This document shows positions 42,901 to 48,900 of a stretch of 64,000 nt of DNA, piece after piece. Location: the NCBI GenBank assembly GCA_038501625.1, contig JAZAYU010000013.1:9672001-9736000 (forward strand), in the 5' to 3' direction. The position numbers and the translations under genes are program-made. The stretch's first letter is position 1. Every line of letters begins with the position of its first letter. The DNA is from Corbicula japonica (lineage: Eukaryota; Mollusca; Bivalvia; Venerida; Cyrenidae). A model generated the notes under the pieces. It had not been told where the DNA came from and did not search any database. It was given only the letters and a program-made list of their open reading frames with translations.

Positions 42901-45900
42901 TCACTGGCTGCTTAACAGAATATTTATGCTTATTTAAAAGTCATACTTGTGAACAAGCTGTTAAAGACAAAGTTAAGTTCAAAAAAGGTGACCACTAACA
43001 CAGTATTATATTACCATATTACTTACATACCGTATTCTGTACAGTGACAGTCACAGTAGCAGTTTCAGTGTCTAAACATCTGTCTGTCACTGTGATCTGT
43101 AGTTCATAGGTTCCTGCTGTCAACAACTTACCGTATTCTGTACAGTGACTGTCACAGTAGCAGTGGCAGTGTCTAAACATCTGTCTGTCACTGTGATCTG
43201 TAGTTCATAGGTTCCTGCTGTCAACAACTTACCGTATTCTGTACAGTGACTGTCACAGTAGCAGTGGCAGTGTCTAAACATCTGTCTGTCACTGTGATCT
43301 GTAGTTCATAGGTTCCTTCTGTCAACAACTTACCGTATTCTGTACAGTGACTGTCACAGTAGCAGTGGCAGTGTCTAAACATCTGTCTGTCACCGTGATC
43401 TGTAGTTCATAGGTTCCTGCTGTCAACAACTAACCGTATTCTGTACAGTGACTGCCACAGTAGCAGTGGCAGTGTCTAAACATCTATCTGTCACTGTGAT
43501 CTGTAGTTCATAAGTTCCTGCTGTCAACAACTTACCGTATTCTGTACAGTGACTGCCACAGTAGCAGTGGCAGTGTCTAAACATCTGTCTGTCACTGTGA
43601 TCTGTAGTTCATAGGTTCATGCTGTCAACAACTTACCGTATTCTGTACAGTGACTGTCACAGTAGCAGTGGCAGTGTCTAAACATCTGTCTGTCACTGTG
43701 ATCTGTAGTTCATAAGTTCCTGCTGTCAAGCTTGCTCCACTCCTTATGACAACTGAAAAAAAAACAAGAAAATGCAGCAATGCAACAAAACCAGGTTTTC
43801 TTCTAAAATTTTAAGTGAAACAATGGCATAACTATAACAAAATACAGTCAAGAGTTATGAAACATGTCCTGATAATTACCATTGTGATGTCTGTCAGACA
43901 ACTATGTTTAGTTTTAAAACTCTACCTTGAATGGTTACTGAGTAAAAAAATGAACTTAAACAAAAAACTTATAAAATGTTGATACTCACTTGCCAGCCCA
44001 ATGACATACCCCAATCTATATTAGGGTTTTCCAAATGAAACCTGGTTAAAATTATGTCAAGAAATATATAATCAGTTGCATTGAACTTACAATCTGGGGC
44101 CACTTTATTGATAGAGAAGGCTGTGGTTGCTGGTGAGGTTGCCGTGATAGCAACAGTGTCATCATTCAACATGTTCACAGCATCGGTGTCTGTAATGGCA
44201 AGGGTGTAGATTGTCTGGGATGTAGCTGTCTTCGGAATTGTCACTGAGCCACCCACAATGGTTGGTACAACATCTGCAAGAAGATGTATTACACTTAGTT
44301 TTCAATTATGTATTGAACATGAGCTATACTGTCACAGTAAAAAAAAAATTATAGTTTTTACAAGCACTTTTGAACGACTTCATAAAATGAACAGTGTTTA
44401 CAGTTCAACTTCTAAAATTCTAATTTGGAAAATTTGAACACCATATAAAAATTATGTAATATTTATAGCATTTTTTTCAATTATCTTAAATGAATTTAAT
44501 GAAAACAAACCAACATAGAAGTCTGATCTGATCATAGAAACTGATCCCCGAAAATGTTAAAATTATTTTTAAAAAAAGACCATTTTCTTATTATTACTTC
44601 ACAAATATAATGAATCATGACAAAATGTGGTTTATGGGCTAGGCAATCAGTGTATACCAAGATCAGGGCTGATGGTAATAAAGCTAAGATTGGAAACCAG
44701 TCTCAAATCTCAAGAATCTGATTGGCTGAAATGGCAACTGGTTGAGGTTTGAGACTGGTTTCCATGCTCAGTTTTATAACCTTGGGCACTGTCCGTGCAT
44801 CCACACAGTCTGATTAGGTTCTACACATGTTTTCTATAGTCAGAGAAGCATTTTCATGGATCTAGAAAACATTTTTTGATCAATTAATCTACAATTAGAT
44901 AAGGATCTACACTTAATACAGAAAATGTTAGAGCCCCTGGTGCATGTACTACTTGGTAACAAACAATATATTACCCCAAAGCAGCTGTTTCCTGTGGAAT
45001 AAAACTCAGGACTGCAATAAATCCTTTTACTCCATGGATACTGGTCACATTCTATGGGTGACCAGTGCAGACCAGTTTCAAATCTCAAGCATCTGATTGG
45101 CTGAAATGGTGACCAGTCGCCATTTCAGTCAATCAGATAGTTGAGATTTGAGACTGGTTTCCATTCTCACTTATAATCTTGGGGCCTGCACAACAAGTGT
45201 TTATCCTGATCAGTCTGAGGATTCTGCACAGATGTGAAGGCTGATCTGGATCTACACTGGTCACCTATGGAATATAAGCCATATTCCATGGAGTAACGGG
45301 TTAGTAATATTGCTACAGATATTGCAGGAAAGGTTTGACTACAGATATTGTCCTTGAGAATTAACTTTTTCCTCCATAGATACACTTTATTAAGAGGGCG
45401 AACAGTTTAGATACAGATCAGCCAGCACATCTGTGCCATCTGATCAGGATCTAAAGTGTTCGCTTTTTTATTCATTTGGTTATTTCTGACCAAAATGCGA
45501 CTGATGCAGATCCAGATCAGACGGCACATGTAAAAATACATATATATGGAGGAAAGGGTTAAACTAAAGTGTAATGGTACTTACTGGGTGTTGCCACTGC
45601 ACCAAAGGCATATGTATTTGTAGTGTCTGGTGTTTGAGACCAGGGAACTATGGTGTTCAAGGTCGGGTTGAGCAGCTGGTTCTGGGTGCTTGAACCAGCA
45701 GTTGCACTGTATGGTATCAACTCAGCTCCCGAAGTCTTCCTGCATGGTAAGTAAAATGAGTATAAAGAAGCTTGAAAAAAAAAACAGGACATCTCTGATT
45801 GCACGGGAAATAAATGCCTTCATTGTTATAAAGTAAAAACCTTTCTTCAGAAAAGAGCTTACAATCTACTCTTATCTTACTGCATTTTAAGTAAAATGAC

Positions 45901-48900
45901 AATGTGACATGGAAGCTTGAAAAAACTAGACAATTCTGACTGCCCAGAAAAGAAATGTGTTCATTGTTATAAACAATAATAAAAAGATCTTATTATCTCT
46001 TGTGGCTATCCCTTGTGGCTGTTCCACTTGTAAACAACTGTGCAACTTTGCAGTCCACTCTAGGAAACAGCGAGTCAATATGTCAGTTGTCAAAGATTCC
46101 TAATTTTAAATCAATACATTTTTTAATTTTGCTTCAAATAACAATAAAAATGACAATTAAAGCTTTGTTTAATACTTTATAATCTTACTTTTTATTATTA
46201 AAACAGCACATTATAAGCTTACCATCCTATGACATCATTAGCTTTCAGTTCTATTGTTGATGATGGAAAAAATGTGGAGAGTCCTGTTGCTGCGACTGAA
46301 ACGCACAAGAGAATTATTTATTAGATTAGATGCAGGTGTTAACTATATCCAACTATGTTGCTGTATAACAAGACTGGTTTACAATTTTTATGCCAACAGA
46401 ATCATATTTATTTTAACCCTTACCTCCATACATATGCTTATTTATGCATGTGCGACCAGTGTAGATCCAGATCAGCGGGCACATCCGTGGTAGAATTTTT
46501 GTCAGAAATAACCTAATGAATCAAAAAGCGAACAGTTTAGGTCCTGATCAGATGGCACAGATATGCCGGCTGATCTGGATCTAAACTGTTCCTCCTTGCA
46601 ATTAAGGTGTGTCTATGGAGGAAAGTGTTAATTTTCATGTAGTATGGATAAAATATCTTCTAGTTTGAAACCAGACAATGCTTATTACTACATTCATGCA
46701 TAACTATTCCATTTTTGATGGCTTTGGCCTATAAATTATGCCCTCAGACATTTTTGTAAAGCTTCATGAAGATCAGAATGCAACTGGTTTCCTTAAAGAG
46801 TCCAGAAAATGCCAATATGTAATTTTTCACAATTCAAGGACAATAACTCCAGGCACTGACCCATGGCTGAAAATCAAACTCAACCAAAACATTGTAGGCC
46901 TACAGGAGGCCTATTCCAGGAATCATGAGGTTAGTATTGTTTATATCCAGACAATTTTATCACCTGTGTATGAGATCACAGAAATTTATAAAACTACCCA
47001 TCTTAAACATGTGTATGACAATAACTGTAAGACATTGGATGTTTTTCAAAACCAGACTACCTGTAAAGTCTTGTAGAGAGATGAGTTTATAGTTAGAGCC
47101 TGAAGTTTGCCGCCACACCATAGCAGTCACGGTGCCAGCACTGACTGTGTAGAACTTCCAGTTGGTGAGTGTCCCACAACATGGAGAGGGAACCCCGCCC
47201 AGGAAAAATGTCCTGCCATCTACAAAATTAATATACACAATGTAAATAGTTAAATTTCTTGAAAGAAAGCTGTACATAATGACAGGTATTGAGTACAGTT
47301 GTTAAGGCAGTAGCAGATTTGGGGGTATAGTGGATAGCCCGTTTCTTTTCATGGGCGTTTTCTTTATTTATACATTTAGAATAATTAACCTTTATACCAA
47401 GAGAAAGAGTGAATTCTCCCCTTCACTATAATGTAATTTGTTTTGATTTCAAATTTTGCAATGAGAGTTTATCTTATTTATAAGTAGAACGAGGCAATCG
47501 GAAGTCGATACCTACACGGTCTACACGGAGACTACACCGTGATTTTTCTAATACTAGGTTCATGCTTGCCATTTCATATTTTGCCCTTTACTATTCAGCA
47601 TATATCCGACATAACATATAACATTAAAATGAAAAAAAAATATAAATAGATCTAAGTTATTATAGGACTAATGTGTACCATACCTGTAGTAATTCCAGTA
47701 TTAGCTATGTGGGAGCTAGGATCTGCTGTCCCTATATCCCCTGACCCACAACCATCTGAAATGAGGAGAACATGTATTTAGCCTTGATTTACTTAAAGGA
47801 GAATACTGTTTTGTTGTTGTTGTTTTTGTTGTTGTTGTTGTTTTTCGCTACATGTCATATATTTTGCAAATTTGCATACATGAACTGATTTCTGATCATG
47901 AAACTGAAAGGCATTTTCGCGGTACAGCCTACAGGTGTAGTAATATTTTGTGTATTATACTCATACCGAATTTATATCCGCAGAAATTAACTTCAGCGTT
48001 TTTACAGGTTGCAGTGCATACATACTGCTACCTTTCCTGTAATCTTGACTGAAGAAGAACCGCTATATATTTTATAATAACGACGACTTTTCTTTACATT
48101 CAGTGTTACAAATGGACATCGCACGAGAAGGGAGGCAACTGAGATTGGTCGGAGTAATTAAAGGGAGAAAACTTTTTTCAGATGGACAAAAGGTCAGAAA
48201 CGCAACTGATAGTGTTGAAGGAGAAAGGGTGAAACATTACCTAAATATTAGCGATTTTATTAAACTGCTTCTGAACTTAAGCATTCAGAACGGCAGTTTT
48301 AATCAAGCGTTCCGTACAGTCAAGCATAATGGCGGATAGGGCATATAACATTTGGCGTTTATTTTTTTTTAGAGAATTCACGACAGTCGCGAAAATAGCC
48401 GCTGCGGATCTGTCTCGCGAAAAAAAAATTGGCATCAGATTCCATTAAATAATACATATCTAAACACTTCTTTGAAAATAGTTTTCCTCTTGGGTTTGCT
48501 TTGACAGCGTTATTCAATGTTTAAAAGAGATCATTTTAAAAGTAACAAGTAGATCTAATAACGCAAATTACATGTGTTCTGATAGGAAAACACAATTTCT
48601 ACAAAAATGATTAAGGAAAAGGAAAAGATGTTTGATCGAAATTGTTTTCGGTTTTTGCCTGAAAAGTCTGCTGTGACAATTCCTCAAAAATGGCCGCAAT
48701 TTTCAGATTTTAGAGGAGCATCTAGTTTTAATTTAAGATAGCCAAACATCGATATATTTTCTATTAAAATAAAACTTCATTTGCATAACATATCGACAGT
48801 ACATCTTATTCAAATGGAAATATTTATTTTCCCGTTCGTTCTACTTCCAGGAGTTAGAAGAACAAATAATCATTTTTGTCTGAATTTAGGGGAGACCGGT

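Noticed and set aside
43030..43636. The 101-bp units as separate exons encoding repeated T-V-T-D-R-C peptides
   Set aside because: Only 18 bases separate a donor from the next possible acceptor, and 101 is not a multiple of three; only the rightmost unit has an acceptor with a polypyrimidine tract.
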